Shown here piece after piece: positions 9,771 to 22,690 of a DNA stretch of 64,000 bases. The notes beneath the pieces are model-generated. The model had not been told where the DNA came from, searched no databases, and saw only the letters and a list, made by a program, of their open reading frames with translations. The stretch comes from Notamacropus eugenii (lineage: Eukaryota; Chordata; Mammalia; Diprotodontia; Macropodidae), in NCBI RefSeq assembly GCF_028372415.1, contig NC_092875.1, forward strand, positions 193,604,372-193,668,371. The letters are read 5' to 3'. How positions within the stretch are numbered: the stretch's first letter is position 1; the number at the start of each line of letters is the position of its first letter. A program made the position numbers and the translations under genes.

Positions 9771-9984
9771 ATCTGGACTTTGATTTTCTGTCATCACCTT
9801 TAATTTAGTATATTCTAATCTGAATCTACCTTTTATTTCCTAGTCACTATATTCAGTCAGTCACAAAGTCTTATTGATACTTGTCATTCAGATATGTCCC
9901 TTCCTGCTCTTTGCACATCTTTAACACATTGTTAGATGTTTGTGAGTTGATGAATCCTTCCACTGTACTCTTATGTTCTCTGTC

Positions 9985-10480
9985 TGTCTGTTCTCTGCCT
10001 CTCTCTCCCCCCTTTCATTCATCCTTCAAATTGCCACCAGACTAATCTTTCATATGTTCTGGTCTGTGTTATTCCTTTGCTTAGAACCCTTCAATTATTT
10101 CTTATTGAGTATGGAATAAGGTTCGTATTATTTTGTCTGACATTTAGGGCCCTCTGAACCCTGACACCACCCTCCCTATCCACCCTTGTCTCATTTTATT
10201 ACCCTTCACATGAACTATTCAGTAGGCAAGGTGGATTGTATTGTTGACATAAGCATGTATGGATCATCATTATCATAGATATAGAGCTCAAAGGGGACTT
10301 GATGGATCTAATTGAAATCATCTACTTTATAAGACTAGGAAATGGAGTCCCAAGAAAGTTGTAATGTATTTTCCTAAAGTATCCTCTCTTTCACTGCCTC
10401 TCCTTCCCTTCTTTCATCTGTGGAATTTCTAGCCATACTTTGAATCCAGCTCTAAATCTGCTTCCTTAGTAAAGTCTCTG
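9985..10480 (+). repeat. L2 LINE fragments with an old SINE-like insert
   Basis: 9985-10230 has CATTCATCCTTCAAATTGCC and GACATTTAGGGCCCTCTGAA, both L2 3' coding. 10258-10390 is an antisense SINE-like piece around GACTAGGAAATGGAGTCCC. L2-like sequence seems to resume to 10480. Confidence 0.55.
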
Positions 10481-10489
10481 CTTTTTCTA

Positions 10490-10735
10490 GTTGGTGGTGA
10501 CTGGATTCAGAGCCAGAGGATGTTGTTTTAGGTCCTTGCTCTGCCACTTATTGCCTGGCTGGCCTTGAGCAAGTCACTTGAATAGAATGGTCAGAAAATG
10601 TAATAAACTTCAATACTGTCATAACCTGCGGTCAGAAGTACAGTCTCCACGCTTGTCTTCAGTTAGAAACTTGTGTATACATTTTTGCAGTATTTGGTTT
10701 GTCATCTGTAAAATGTGAGGATTGGACTAGATCAG
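10490..10735 (+). repeat. MIR-type SINE
   Basis: Sense landmarks are GTCCTTGCTCTGCCACTTAT, CTTGAGCAAGTCACTTG and TTTGTCATCTGTAAAATGTG. An insertion or decayed segment splits the core. Confidence 0.65.
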
Positions 10736-10736
10736 C

Positions 10737-10870
10737 CCTGTCAAACTCAAATAGAAAAGATTTACAGGCTACTGTTGACTTCTAAAACCACAAATTAACA
10801 TTATTTGCATTGTATTGTATTTTGTTAAACATTTCCTAATTACGTTTTAATCTGAGCAAATTTGACACCT
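10737..10870. mobile_element. Short DNA element with inverted ends
   Basis: The left end CCTGTCAAACTCAAAT and right end GCAAATTTGACACCTCT form an imperfect terminal inverted repeat around 134 bp. A second, more decayed copy is at 12931-13119. Membership of the hAT superfamily is a guess from size and end sequence. Confidence 0.5.
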
Positions 10871-11559
10871 CTGAAGAAGAGGACCTCTAAAAGTCTTTAC
10901 AGTTCTCATTCTGATCCCATGATTTGTAAGGTCCCTTTCAGCGAAGATGAGGAGCCAATAAAGAAAGACTTGGTAGTTACTTTGATGTGGAAGATGGTCA
11001 AAAAGGAGGTTGTGGGGTGGGGGTAAGAGGGTCACATGAATATCAGCTGGCATCATGCTCTGTTAGTGCTCATCTCTTCCCTGTATTAAATGTAAATTTA
11101 GAGGGAAAGCTTGAGGGACAAAATTTTGACATACTATATTTTGGGCATGTTTATTTTAGATGGTAGTGGAATAGAAAGATAAAATTTGTGGGGAATATAG
11201 GTCAGTAGTTATAGACAGTGATTATAAATATTAAATCCAAATGGGAAGCAAATGTAGAAGAATTAGAGGAAAGAACATACTAATAATAAGTCCAGGATGC
11301 AGGTGGGAGTCACTTAGAAGAGAGAGATATCCAGAAATTGAGAATTAGGAAGAATCAAAAAATCTTTGTGAGTATAAATAGGGAGGAGCAAAATGTTTTT
11401 AAAGTCAGGCCCAAAGAACTGTCAGATGGATACTGTCATCAAATGTAGTTTTAGTATTGATTAAATAAATACATATGTCTCTACATATCAGAGACCTATT
11501 TAAGAAACTCATACTAATGATCTCTTAATTGCAAAAACTAATGACCTTTTCTTAGTCCT

Positions 11560-12830
11560 TATCCTTATGTACCTCTGTAGCTTTTGACACTGTCAATCAC
11601 TCTCTTCTCCTTGATACTCTATTTTTTCCTTTAGGTTTTCATGACACCACTCTTGGTTCTTCTACTCATCTGACAGTTCCTTCTCAATGTCCTTTTTTGG
11701 ATATTCATCTAGAATGGATGTCTCATAGGGCTCTCTGTCTTAGGCCCTCTTCACTTTGCCCTGTCCTTTAGTAATCTCATCAGCTTCCATGGAGTAAATT
11801 ATCTTTGCTAATTTATTCAGGTCTAAACTTCGTATTAGTCTCCAGAATTGCATCTCTGACTACCTATTAGACATTTCAAAATGGATGTCCCATAGACATC
11901 TTAAGCTCATCATATTAAAAACCAAACTCCTTGTCCTTACCTCAAATCTTTCCTTCTTCCTGACTTCCTTATTACTGTTTAGGGTGTCACCATCCTCCTA
12001 GTTATCCAGGCTTGACTCCTCACTCTCTTGCTGTCCTCTCTCCCATCCAATCACTTGCCAAGATCTGTCAATTTTACCTTTGGAATATTTCTAATACATG
12101 CCCCTTTTTCTCTGACATTGCTACTACTGTGGTAAAAATCAGAGTGATTTTCCTAAAGCACAAGTCTAGCACCTCTTTTCCCCCCATTCAGGAAAGTCCA
12201 GTGACGACAGTTCCAGGCTCTAGTATAAAACCCTCTTTGGTGTTCAGAACCCTTCCTAACCTAATTTCCCCTGCTCTTTTAGTCTTAGAGCTTATAGCCT
12301 CCCATACACTGGGAGATCCACAGTGAAACTGACCTTGCTGTTCTTCCATCAATGAAGAAACATTTATGAAGTGCCTACTATGTGTTAGACACCATGCTAA
12401 GCTCTGGGAGACAGAAAGAGGCAAAAGATAGTACCTTCCCTCAAGGAGTTTACAGCCTAATAATTGTTCCTTGAACAAGATACTTCATCTTTGGACTCCA
12501 GGCATTTTCTCTGGCTGTCCCTCCACTACGAATGTTCTCCCTCCTCATTTCAGCCTCCTGCTTATCCTGGCTTCCTTCAAGTCCCAACTAAAATCCCACC
12601 TACTGGAAGCCTTTCCAAATCCCTGTTAATGCTTGTGCCTTCTCTCTGTCATTTATCTCCATTTATTTTGTATATATCTTATTTGTATACATATTTTCTC
12701 CCCCATTAGATTATGAGTTCCTTGAGAGCAAGGACCATGTGTGTCACTTTTGCAACTCCAGCTTTTAGCACAATTCTTGGCACACAGTAGATGTTCAATA
12801 TTTTTTGACTGACTGACTCATGCTCAAATT
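11560..12830 (+). repeat. Long L2 LINE with reverse-transcriptase remnant
   Basis: GCTTTTGACACTGTCAATCA at about 11580 translates to AFDTVNHSLLL, the conserved L2 reverse-transcriptase motif (AFDTVDHSLLL in L2 as I know it). The order continues through the coding end to the 3' terminus GCACAATTCTTGGCACACAG near 12780. An antisense L2 3' end at about 12355-12462 is inserted in it. The copy is full of stops; no open frame covers it. Confidence 0.8.
12355..12462 (-). repeat. L2 3' end inserted in the sense L2
   Basis: CATTTATGAAGTGCCTACTA through AAGGAGTTTACAGCC is the reverse complement of the L2 3' UTR. It interrupts the sense L2 coding sequence. Confidence 0.75.
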
Positions 12831-12930
12831 ATGTTATGCTAAGGATAGGAACTGAACCTGTGATTTCATGGCACTGTAGGGAGCTCCCCATTAAGGAAAT
12901 GCTATTTAATAATATAGCAACTTAGAGTCT

Positions 12931-13119
12931 TGTCAAATAGAAATTAGGGCCCCTAAATCGCTCTTAAGGATGCCTGTGGGCCATATATTGTCTTAGTCTT
13001 AAAACGTAATATTGCATATCTGTTACCATTTTTATTTATTTGGCTAAATATTCCCAACTACATTTTAATCTGGTTCAGGCTACACTCAGGAGTGTTGTGA
13101 CCTGCATGTTTGATATCTC
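12931..13119. mobile_element. Second copy of the short inverted-end DNA element
   Basis: The ends TGTCAAATAGAAATTAG and CATGTTTGATATCTCTG form an imperfect inverted repeat. The interior phrase TAATCTG matches the copy at 10737-10870. Confidence 0.45.
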
Positions 13120-13361
13120 TGACCTAGAGCACTAAAAGATTATGTGACTTTTCTGAGATTATTATACAGGTAGTTTGCTGTGTAATGAAAGGATATTTAA
13201 TATATCTATGTGGAAGTATGGAAGGAGTGGAAAAGACTACCTCCCAAGGTCCTTTCATCTGTAAATCTATACACTGTGAATTATAATTATGTGCTCTTTT
13301 TTGTTATGGGAAAAATGCTACATCTGAGTTATATTTTAGATTATCTTTTTATCTTACACAG

Positions 13362-13534
13362 AAGATGCCTGCTGCACCTTGTGATTCACCACTTGAAGAC
13401 ATAGAAGATATTGTGTCAAGAGAAGATTCAAAGCCTCGTGATAGATATTTTTCAAGAAGAAGCCTTGTTCCAAAGGTGCGGATACGTCATAGCCAAACAT
13501 GCTTGCAAGAGGAAGATCGTCCACCAAGTGATAG
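13362..13534 (+). CDS. CDKAL1: CDKAL1, start-codon exon (coding from 13365)
   Basis: CDKAL1 is the radical-SAM enzyme that adds a methylthio group to t6A37 of tRNA-Lys(UUU), at the endoplasmic reticulum in vertebrates. This exon has the acceptor TTTTATCTTACACAG and begins AAG before the ATG at 13365-13367 (A at -3). It encodes residues 1-56 plus two bases of codon 57. The donor is GTTAGT at 13535. The peptide starts MPAAPCDSPLEDIEDIVS and continues with EDSKPRDR, matching the acidic start of vertebrate CDKAL1. This start is chosen because it aligns with the known N-terminus and because the next exon restores the frame. The basic middle (RRSLVPKVRIRH) differs more from the human protein than the next exon does. 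No catalytic residues lie here. A 1,047-bp intron follows. The three-base splice phase and the next exon make the assignment firm. Confidence 0.95.
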
Positions 13535-14426
13535 GTTAGTGTTGTCAGTTTTGTGAGAAAAATAGGAAATACAGCTAATGTATATTAATAATGTGGCCAT
13601 TTCTGTTTTGAATTTAAGCTATATGGGGACTGGGAAAATGAAGGTTACTTTTTAATGTGTAAAGTAATTGATGCATTTCAAAGTTTTTCAAAATAATTTC
13701 AGAAAATTCCTGCAATACTGAAAAGTAGAAGAAATAGCTTAGTAAACGTGATATTCCATGTTATAATTTCTTACTAGAATTATGTAGGTAAATTTATTTG
13801 TATTGTGGGATTGCCTTTTTTTTAGGCAAACAAATTTTATTTAAAAATTTTTCCATTTTAGTGTTAATTTGCATTTTTTATATTTACATGGATTTTGATT
13901 GTGAAATTATTCACATCATCTTGAAAAGCAGTGTTTAATATCTAAATTTAGACTAGTGCCATCTAAATTTGAGAATAAATGTTCTGCATGAAAATTTCAT
14001 TTTTAGAATCCTTTGTTTACATAAGGAGAAGGTTTGTTAATGTGAAACCTTAATTATATTGGTAGGATTTTTCTTTTTTAGTGCTATCATTTATGTAATG
14101 TTTTATTATTAATAAGTCATAATATAGTCAGTTGCTGGTGTCACAGAAATATGCTACAAAGTATATCAGATGCACTTACTTGATTTTCTTCTTTAGTGTG
14201 GCATCTCAAATAATTTTGTCCTTTACCAGTGTTTGTATGTGTACTTTCAAGACCTGGACTTAATTGTAACACTTTGATAATGGTAATAAGATAAATATTT
14301 TTTAAATTAGAAGGGAAAAGTCAGAAGACATTATAAATGAGATTTTTAGAATAAAGTTAATCTTTATTTGCAGAAGATTTCAATCAGGAGTTAGTGTTTA
14401 TGGCTGTAATTGATGTATATGATCTG

Positions 14427-14474
14427 AATTGGTAGATAGTGTATGGAGTAAATTGGTAGATAGTGTATGGAGTG
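14427..14474. repeat. 24-bp tandem duplication
   Basis: AATTGGTAGATAGTGTATGG plus four more bases occurs twice back to back, with one difference at the last base. It lies 107 bp before an acceptor site. Confidence 0.9.
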
Positions 14475-14581
14475 AAATAAATATAATTGGGCAGATGCAG
14501 TTTTGGTTCTTGTGGACTGACTATTGGATTTTGATTTGAAGTTATTTCACCTGACTGTTTTGCATTCTAATTACTCCATAG

Positions 14582-14694
14582 TACTATTCCTGGTGTTCAG
14601 AAAATTTGGATACGGACATGGGGTTGTTCTCACAATAATTCAGATGGAGAATATATGGCTGGTCAACTAGCTGCTTATGGATACAAAATAACAG
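14582..14694 (+). CDS. CDKAL1: CDKAL1, second coding exon (start of MTTase N-domain)
   Basis: The acceptor TTACTCCATAG precedes 113 nt ending ATAACAG before the donor GTAATA. The first base completes codon 57 (AG from the previous exon plus T gives Ser). Residues 57-94 read [20 protein letters not shown] and continue to AAYGYKIT, practically identical to mammalian CDKAL1 as I know it. WIRTWGC opens the N-terminal methylthiotransferase (UPF0004) domain; Cys72 is the first of three cysteines expected to bind the auxiliary [4Fe-4S] cluster. The exon ends in phase 1 (G of the next codon, Glu in human). The other two cluster cysteines, the radical-SAM CxxxCxxC, the TRAM domain and the C-terminal membrane anchor all lie beyond the window. 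The residues are fully open with no damage, so the gene looks functional. Confidence 0.97.
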
Positions 14695-17090
14695 GTAATA
14701 TAGTCAGTACTATAATATTTTTTGAATGCTTGTCATTGTTAGCTGTGTTCTAGTTTCAGGGGCAAAAGATGTTATAGCTTAGTGATTTTTAATTACAATA
14801 GAACACAATTACTTTTCTTCCTCATTCTGGAATGTCTTGGTCAAATTCAGACATCTGCTGAACTGGGGGTAAAAACAAAACAAAAACATGTTTTTGAAGT
14901 AACCAACTGGCTTTTCCTGACTAAAAGTTTCCTTATGTCTAGTTTAGTATCAGGATTTGTGCTAACATGTTCTTTAGTTGAAAATATCCCTTAACAAAAA
15001 ATATTTTAAATGCTTTTGACCAATAATAGGTTTAAAAAAACAAAAGCTCTCAGTATTGGCCTTAGCTGAATTTGTGGTATGCTTATTTGTCCTAAGTATT
15101 ACTTTCTAATTTGATTCAGCAAGCACAGACTAATTATCCAGACTGGTTTTTATAAATGTTCATATACAATTCAACTTGAATGGTATCGTTTCAGCTTTAG
15201 GAAAAGGCATTTTGAATTTTTTTCCTTATGAGTTAGAAATGTTAGAGAAATCTTAAAGCACCATTTAATTTATTTTCATCTATAATCTAAAAATCAGCCC
15301 TATGTATTTTATGCTCCTAATTCTGTCTGATATGAAATATCTGTCCTCATGTGTTTATTGCATATTATATGTTAAGTACCAGTGATATACAACAAATTTA
15401 ATTCTTAATTCTGTGATTTGCATTCTTTTGAGAAAAGTGAAAGGGAAAAAATATTGTTGTTTGCATTTGATTGTCTATATTGTGGATTATACATGGTCAA
15501 TTTTTAATCTCAGGCTAACTTCTCTCTTTCATTCATCCTTGAATATATGTATACAGAGAATGCAAACTAAGACTAATATTAGGTTAAGTAAACATAATTA
15601 GGAAGTTAAATTAGCTTCATGGAAATCATAATGTATTCTTAAACTAAATATGAGTAATTTAGGCTTATCCATGCCACTGGATTCCTTTATTATCATGGAT
15701 AATTGGAACTTTATTTTGTAATGCATATATTTTATAATGTGTTTTACTATAATATTTTAATAATCAGCCATCTCATTTAAAAGTGCTTTTGATGTACTAG
15801 TCAAAAATGCAAATACAATGTACTTAATTTTTATCATACTATCTTGAATACTTCATGACAGTTAAGCTATTGTATTTAGTATCATTGGAGAAAGTTTTAC
15901 TACTTTTAGGTGAAGGTGGTGGTAAAGTGGGAAGGATTAGGTGGATAAAGTATTACATTGTTTGTACAAACAGGTTAAACTTTCAGATCTAAGTAGTTAG
16001 GAAGATGGTTATCCCCTTAGGAGTTTCATGAGGTTAGTTAATGCTGGTAGTGGCTCTTTGAATTCTCTTAGTTTACTTTCAGGAAACAGGATGTCTTTAG
16101 CTGCTTTCATTGAACTAGATTCAGTTTTCACTCATGCAGTCTTCCAGGAAATACATCCTTTTTAAAATTGGGGAGTTGATGAATGTTTATACAGACAGCT
16201 AAAGTATGAGGTGTAACTATAAAATAAAGTGACTTTAAAAAGAAAATCAAGCACCAGACTTTATATCTCTGACTGTCTCTTTCAGAGTAGTCACCTCAAA
16301 AAGCTATATTTACTCTCATTGTAATGTTTCTTCATTCTTTAAAGTATATTCGAAACTTCTTTTGGAATGGTAGCCTTGAAATTGGTTCTTTAATTTTCTT
16401 TAGGGGTAGTAAATATTTGTCCTTTGGGGCTACAGTTAATTTTTTAAAATAGCTAAAATTTATTTGAAGCCAAGGTGATTTTATTGTCCAGTTAGGTAAC
16501 TGATTTTTAGTCAAAGATGAGATGTGACTACAAAGCAGTGAGACCACTTTTCTTCTTTGACTTGTAATCTAACTCTGAAGCCAGTTCCAAAGGAGAAATT
16601 TTTACAGATGTTTTGACCAGTGGCAGTGTCATGGGAATGAGTATATTGTCTTCTAAAGTAACTAAAAGATCACTTATTTGGAGGTAGACTTCTTGTATAT
16701 TTGTTTAAAGTCTTATTTTACAGTTACACATCTTAAGCATAACTATAGTATCAACTTTTTGGTTGGGGGGGAAATATCTTTAGGTTTCAGCAACTGGCCA
16801 TTTAAATTCTTAAACTGTGTACACGTTGTATGTTTATGGAATGATACCTTTGTAGTCAAATCTACATAAATTAGATAGTTAAAGAGAGTTCATGTATTTA
16901 CTATGTGTGTATACTATTAAAGAAACTCTAATTGGAAGTCATAATTCTCTTCTTGTTCTCCGTTGAGTGCTCCTTTTTTCTCTTTTAATAGTTCCATTTT
17001 CTTTCTCTGAGACTACCTTATGACCCCTTTTCTCTCTTCTCTCTTCCTTGATTATTTCAAACATTCCTTTTAGATTCTTGTGTTGTCTTT
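14695..17090. other. Intron DNA without recognised repeats
   Basis: Two and a half kilobases of AT-rich sequence contain no LINE or SINE landmark I can find. The open frames are short and show no protein signature. It could contain conserved non-coding sequence. Confidence 0.5.
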
Positions 17091-17094
17091 GCAG

Positions 17095-18430
17095 GTAACT
17101 TCCAGATTTATACCTCTAAGTTACTCTCTCCCTGAGTTTATTTTATATCTCCAGAGGCCTGCTAAACATCTCTACCTTTATATCCTACTGGTATTTCAAA
17201 TTCCTCTCCCATCCCCCCCAAATAATCCTGTCCCTCTTTCCAGCTTTTTTATTCCTATTGAATACATTGTTATTCTTCTATAGCTCTGACTCAGAAACCT
17301 TGGAGTCATCTTTGACTATTCCTGCTCCCTCCTTCCATCTGCATTCATCACAGGTCATGTTTTCTCTATTTTATTTCCATATCATCCCTATTTCATTTAC
17401 ACTGACACAGCTCTAATTTAGATCCTCATCATCTGTGACATAGATTATTGAAATAGTATTTTTTCCCACTTAAAAAAAAAAAGTATGTATTTTGGGTTTT
17501 TTTGGTCATATACATATTTCACTGTATCTCTTTCCCACGTTTCCAGAAGGAGATATCCCTTATAACAAAGAATGTAATGTTCTTCTAGACCCAGATCTTT
17601 TACCCCTGAAATTCATCCTTTGTCACAGAATTTTAGTGTTAGAGGAGACTTTACTGACTTACCTAGTCCAATCCATACTTCAGAAAGAATCCTTTCTGCA
17701 ACATATCCAACAAGTGGTCATGCTGTCTTTTTTCTGAAGACTTTCAGTGACGGGAACCCACCATTTTGTGAGGCAACCCATTCCACTTCTGGGTAGCTCT
17801 AATTGTTATGAAGTTACTTCTTATGTCAGATCTAAATTTTTGTTCTCGTAATTTCCACCTATTGCTACCACTTCTTTCCTTCAGGGCCACAGAATATAAA
17901 TCTCAGCTCTCTTCTACACAACAGCTGTTTACAGACCTTAAGACAGATATGATGTTCCCATGAGTCTTCAATTATTTAGGCTAAACATCCTCATTTTCTT
18001 GAATCCTTACACATAGCTGCCAAAATAATTTTCCTAATGTATCGTTCTGACAGTTAATATCCAACCCAAAAACCTTCACTGTTTTTTTACTGCCCAAAGG
18101 ACCAAATGTAAACATCTTAATTTGGCATTTAAGATGCTTCACAGTCCAGCTCCAACTTACCTTTTCAGCCTTATTTCCCAGTGTTCCTCTTCATATATTG
18201 TTCATTCTTTCCAAATGAGACTGATAGAAGTTTCTTGATCTTGCACTACCATCTCTGGTTTCTCTGCATTGGGGTAGGCTGTTCCTTCAAGGTTCAGCTT
18301 GGGTACCTCTTCCATGAAACCTTCTCTAATTTTTCTCCCACAGAAAGTGTTCTCACTTTCTTCTATTTTTCTAGAGCACACAGGGGTCTTTCCATTATCC
18401 TTACCATATTATATTTACTTGTGTAATTTT
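17095..18430 (+). repeat. L2 LINE interrupted by an antisense CR1/L3 piece
   Basis: L2 sense sequence at 17095-17460 (CTTGGAGTCATCTTTGACTA) resumes at 18012-18425 (CATAGCTGCCAAAATAATTT, TTTAAGATGCTTCACAGTCC). Between them, 17630-18010 is antisense CR1/L3 (CCCATTCCACTTCTGGGTAG, TTTAGGCTAAACATCCTCAT). 17460-17630 is unassigned. Confidence 0.7.
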
Positions 18431-19240
18431 ATGGTAGTTTTCAACGGGAAACCTAGTTTGTTATAAATTCATATATACACACACATATGCCTTATAACTT
18501 TGAATGCTTCTGCTAGTGCTGTATAGCGCTTAAGAGCTCAAAAACCTTGTTCTTTGCCTGATGAATAATGAAAGGCAATTATGATTGGAGTGTTTGGAGT
18601 TAGATTGACAGAAGTGCTTTAGTTGGATACAACCATGGTATGTATGTATGTATGTCTTTGTTTAGTTTCTTAATATAATTTCTCAAAATAACAGCCCATT
18701 TGTTTCTTCTTGATATTATTTAAAGAATGGTGACCAGGTATTCATACTAAATAAAATTAATGAGTGCTATTAGTATAGTTTTAACTAATTTAACTTCATA
18801 TTCTTTCACCGTACTGGAATTCATTGAGATTGTTTTTGAGACATTCTAGCTGATCATACCATAATCAAATCAATTTTTTGTAGCTTTTGGCATCTTTGTC
18901 TTTACTACCTTTGGTACTAGGGTAAACATTTGTATATCATTTAGTAATTTCTGGAAGTACTCTTCTTATGTCACATCTTCAAAATCAGGCATAGAAATGT
19001 ATAGTGGTATATAACCTTCTTAGTCTATTATTATTCCCTCTGGCGTTTTAGTGGAGGTGAAGGAAGGGAGGAACACAATTTGCAGGTTTGTTAACCTACT
19101 TTATACCATATACTTTTCTGCTGTCTCTGGGAATTTTGCCTTTTTCTATACACCTCCGCCCCACAAAAAGAAACTCCATAATATACCCCAACTATTTCTG
19201 TTGGCAGAGAATATATATTTCAAAATAAGAATTTTGCTGC
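18430..19240. other. Intron DNA, nothing recognised
   Basis: AT-rich sequence with a short GTAT tetranucleotide run near 18640. I see no gene or identifiable element. Confidence 0.45.
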
Positions 19241-19249
19241 TAGGATTGT

Positions 19250-19352
19250 CACATATATATGTATATGTATATGTGTATGTGTATGTGTGTGTGCATACAT
19301 ATATGTACCGTGTGTGTGTATACACACATACCATATATAGAGAGAGAGAGAA
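19250..19352. repeat. Compound TATG/TG/CA/GA microsatellite
   Basis: ATGTATATGTATATGTG passes to TGTGTGTG, then TATACACACA, then GAGAGAGAGAG. Open frames over it on both strands are low-complexity. Confidence 0.9.
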
Positions 19353-19359
19353 TACGAAT

Positions 19360-21415
19360 GAATGAGGGGCTTAAGATGAGAATTTTGAGCATATATGGCA
19401 TTTCTGATTATCGTATGCTGCCAAAGAATATACATTTAAGTAAATAGTATGGGATTGGGGTGGATACAGTAAATACATTCACTAGCTGGTCTTTTTCACC
19501 AGACCTTGTGTTACAGATGAATGAGATGGGAATCGTACACTTGGAATACTGGAATGGCTAGCCTGAGCAAGGAGAACTCCCTTTGTGGTCTCTTAGAGGA
19601 ATTGAGTAAAGAAGATCTGCTCTCCATGCCATCTTTCGCTGTTGTTGAGGAAAGTAGATTGGGAATGGTGGAAAGTAAAGTAAAATACAGGTTGCTTTTA
19701 AGTTACAGATGATGTGCAACGATTATAGGTATTAAATGTGCTTTAAAAATGGAGATTGCATAAAAATAAACCTTTGGTTTCTCAAATAAATAATTAAAAG
19801 GTTGCTGTCAAATTCATAATAAGAATGTAATTAGCAGTTCATTGTCCAAATGCACAAATGGCTCTATAGTAAGGAAGTTGTTGGAAAAATAGGTGTTATA
19901 ATTGACAATAATGGAGATTAAAAATATGCTTTCACATTTTGAAAGTTGTGTTCCCAGAGGTTCTGTGCATACAACTTGCCAAAAAATTCCTGTCTGATAT
20001 TGATGGTATTGTAGACCTGATTGAATTATAGGTGTATCATTCACAGCTGCATTTTTATATTCATTGCTTATGCCAGCCAAAATTAAGGAGTTATGACAGT
20101 TTTTGTTTTTAAAAAGCAAGTAACCTAAGTACTAATAATCACATTATCTGACATGGATGAGGCTTATAAGCCTATTCCGTAATTAACTTTTTTCTTAAAA
20201 ACTGTCTTAGAAGATTTTGCAAGGAGGAACGAAGAGGTCTGAAATCAATTAAGCATCCATAAAGTACTTTACTAAGCCCAGGACACTGGGTTAGCAGCTG
20301 GAGAAGATAGAAGGAAATAATCCCTAACAGTGACTCTTTTGTAAAATTCAAACTCACTCTGATTTTGTATCCAAATTTACGAATATTTATGTTCTACATA
20401 CTGAATTTTTTGTGAATTGCCTCTATTTTATGAACTATTTGTGAATTAATGATACTAATTGATGTTATACTTCTAAAGATTTAGACATTTCATCAGTGTA
20501 ATAAAAAATGATGGACTGTGATCTCCTTAACTAGACTGAAAATATGTATCTATTGCTAGGCACCATTTTCCATTTTTTTTTTTAGTGGAACATTAAAATA
20601 TAGAATTTTTTTTTCATTTTATTGATCTTAGAATTTTTTCTTGTTTTCATCATTCTATGAAGCGTGAAATTACATGTTTAAAATAACAAATTGCTGTGGG
20701 ACATTGTTCTTTATTTTGCGCTGAACTGAATGTTATATATTGTAAAACACACAAATAAACAGTAAAATTAAAAAAATGCACCAAGCAGATGTGGCCATTA
20801 TTACTAGAAAGTAATCTACATATAGAGATTAGTATCATAAATTTCTAAAGGAATTAAGATATAATGCAGTTCCACTTCCTAAGCACTAGATCATCTTGGT
20901 TTTAAAAATCTTATAGAAGACTTAATGATACCCCTCAGTACTCAACACCTACTGTGGTACTCAGGATGTAGTGATCATTCAGTAAATCGATAATCCCAGT
21001 ATTAGCTTTCACAGTCATTAAATTTTCATACATCATCTCTTCTGATGCACTTGAATCACATTTTTTCTTCTTTTTCCCTAATGGAGATGTAGAACAGGAA
21101 GTTCATTTTTTTCATAGCCACTCCTTATATTTTTAAGACCATTGATAAATCTTTCACTTCCATTTTTGTGATTTGAGTATCAAGATGATTTTGTAATAAC
21201 AAGTTTGCATGTTATTTATTGACTTATACCTTTTTGAAATCACAAAAGCTTCCTTAATGTCTGAGTTCCTTGTAACATTGAAATAATATTAACAAAGTTC
21301 AGGAGTTTTGCCATTTTTGGTTAATGCATATTGTTTTGTAGTGTCTGTTATTCTGGCATTATGGAGTTGTGCTACTGAACTATTTGAAAGAATGGATTTT
21401 TGAGGTCCTTTTTTC
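19360..21415. other. Intron DNA, mostly unique-looking
   Basis: No LINE or SINE landmark is clear. Short frames such as 19814-20119 (minus) show no family signature. Confidence 0.45.
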
Positions 21416-21419
21416 CCCT

Positions 21420-21890
21420 AGGACTGTTGCCTCCTAATTCATCTTATTTTTATTCACACGTTTCTCTAATTCATCCTTCATACAGCTGCCAAATTGATAT
21501 TCCAAAAAGGCAGTTCTGACCATGTCACTCCCCTACTCAGTAATCTTCAGTGGTTCTATATTGTCTCCAGAAAGATTACAAAATTCTCCAGCATTTAAAG
21601 CCCTTCTTGAACAAGCACCTATCTCATTTTCCTATCACTTTTTTTTCCCTTCACACGTACTGTTCAGTCTCAGTGGTCCATGAGCTGTACTTGGTGCTTC
21701 TTCTAGCTCCGGGTCTTTGCTTCTTTCTAAGTTTTCCCACTTTCCCCAGTTAGTTTTCTCCTTTTGAAATCACTTTTTATTTGTTCTTGCTCTTTGTGTA
21801 TATGTGTTACTTTATAGAAGGTAAGAGCTTAGTGGTAGGACCTATATTCCTGGTATTCTTCAAATAAGTACTTATTTGTTGTCTGGAAGT
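21420..21890 (+). repeat. L2 LINE 3' region
   Basis: Sense L2 phrases occur in order: CATACAGCTGCCAAATTGAT, TCTGACCATGTCACTCCCCT, AATCTTCAGTGGTTCTATAT and AGCATTTAAAGCCCTTCTTG. Confidence 0.8.
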
Positions 21891-22499
21891 GAATTCCAAA
21901 GCTTAATTAGCTTTTAAGATGGACTTTCTTGAGTTTTTTTCTTAAATTAATTTATTGAAATAGTAAAATAACCTGAGAGCTTTTTTTTCTTTGACAATCC
22001 TAGTTACATCAGAGAATGTGCTACATCTTTTTGGATCAACAGATGGCAGCATTACATTACATGATCTAGTAAAATTATAACATTGCATAACAAGAGTTAA
22101 TTTCACATTACAAATATACTTCCCAATAACGTACTAAAATACTCATTAATTTTGTTGTGATATATTGGCTTTTCTAGTTTTTTAAGAATTACCAATAGGA
22201 GAATTGAGGAAATTGAACTATTTTAGAGGCGTCATGTTTTAGTGTACATGTCATCTCCTCAGAATGTATTTGAGAGGGAAAGTCAGGTTATTGTTCCTGT
22301 TTCGGTCCCTAGAGGTATAGTTGGGTTAAGGTAGAAGGTTGGAATGCTTTAATAAAAAGCACCACCGTTGCTCCTGCTCATGGTCATGACATGGTAATAG
22401 AAGGGTGTTGGGTATTGCCCTCTGCCTGTGCAGATGGTATGCTGTTGGATTGGTGACAGTGTGTTCCTCTTCTGTCAGTATCGTGATACTGGACCATAG

Positions 22500-22690
22500 A
22501 TTTAGTTCTAGCTGAATGGGAGCTTAGAGGTACCTACTCCAATGAGGAAACTGAGGCCCAAACAGTGGAAGGGACTTGCCCACAATCAGTAATAAGCAAG
22601 TGACTAAGCAGTTCCTGCAAAGCAGTCACAGTTAAGTAAGTGACAGAGGGGACTCTAAATCCAGTGCCTTTCCATTTGTACCACATTACA
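22500..22690 (-). repeat. MIR-type SINE
   Basis: AATGAGGAAACTGAGGCCCA and GGGACTTGCCCACAATCAG are antisense MIR landmarks. The remainder of 21900-24590 shows nothing recognised. Confidence 0.65.
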
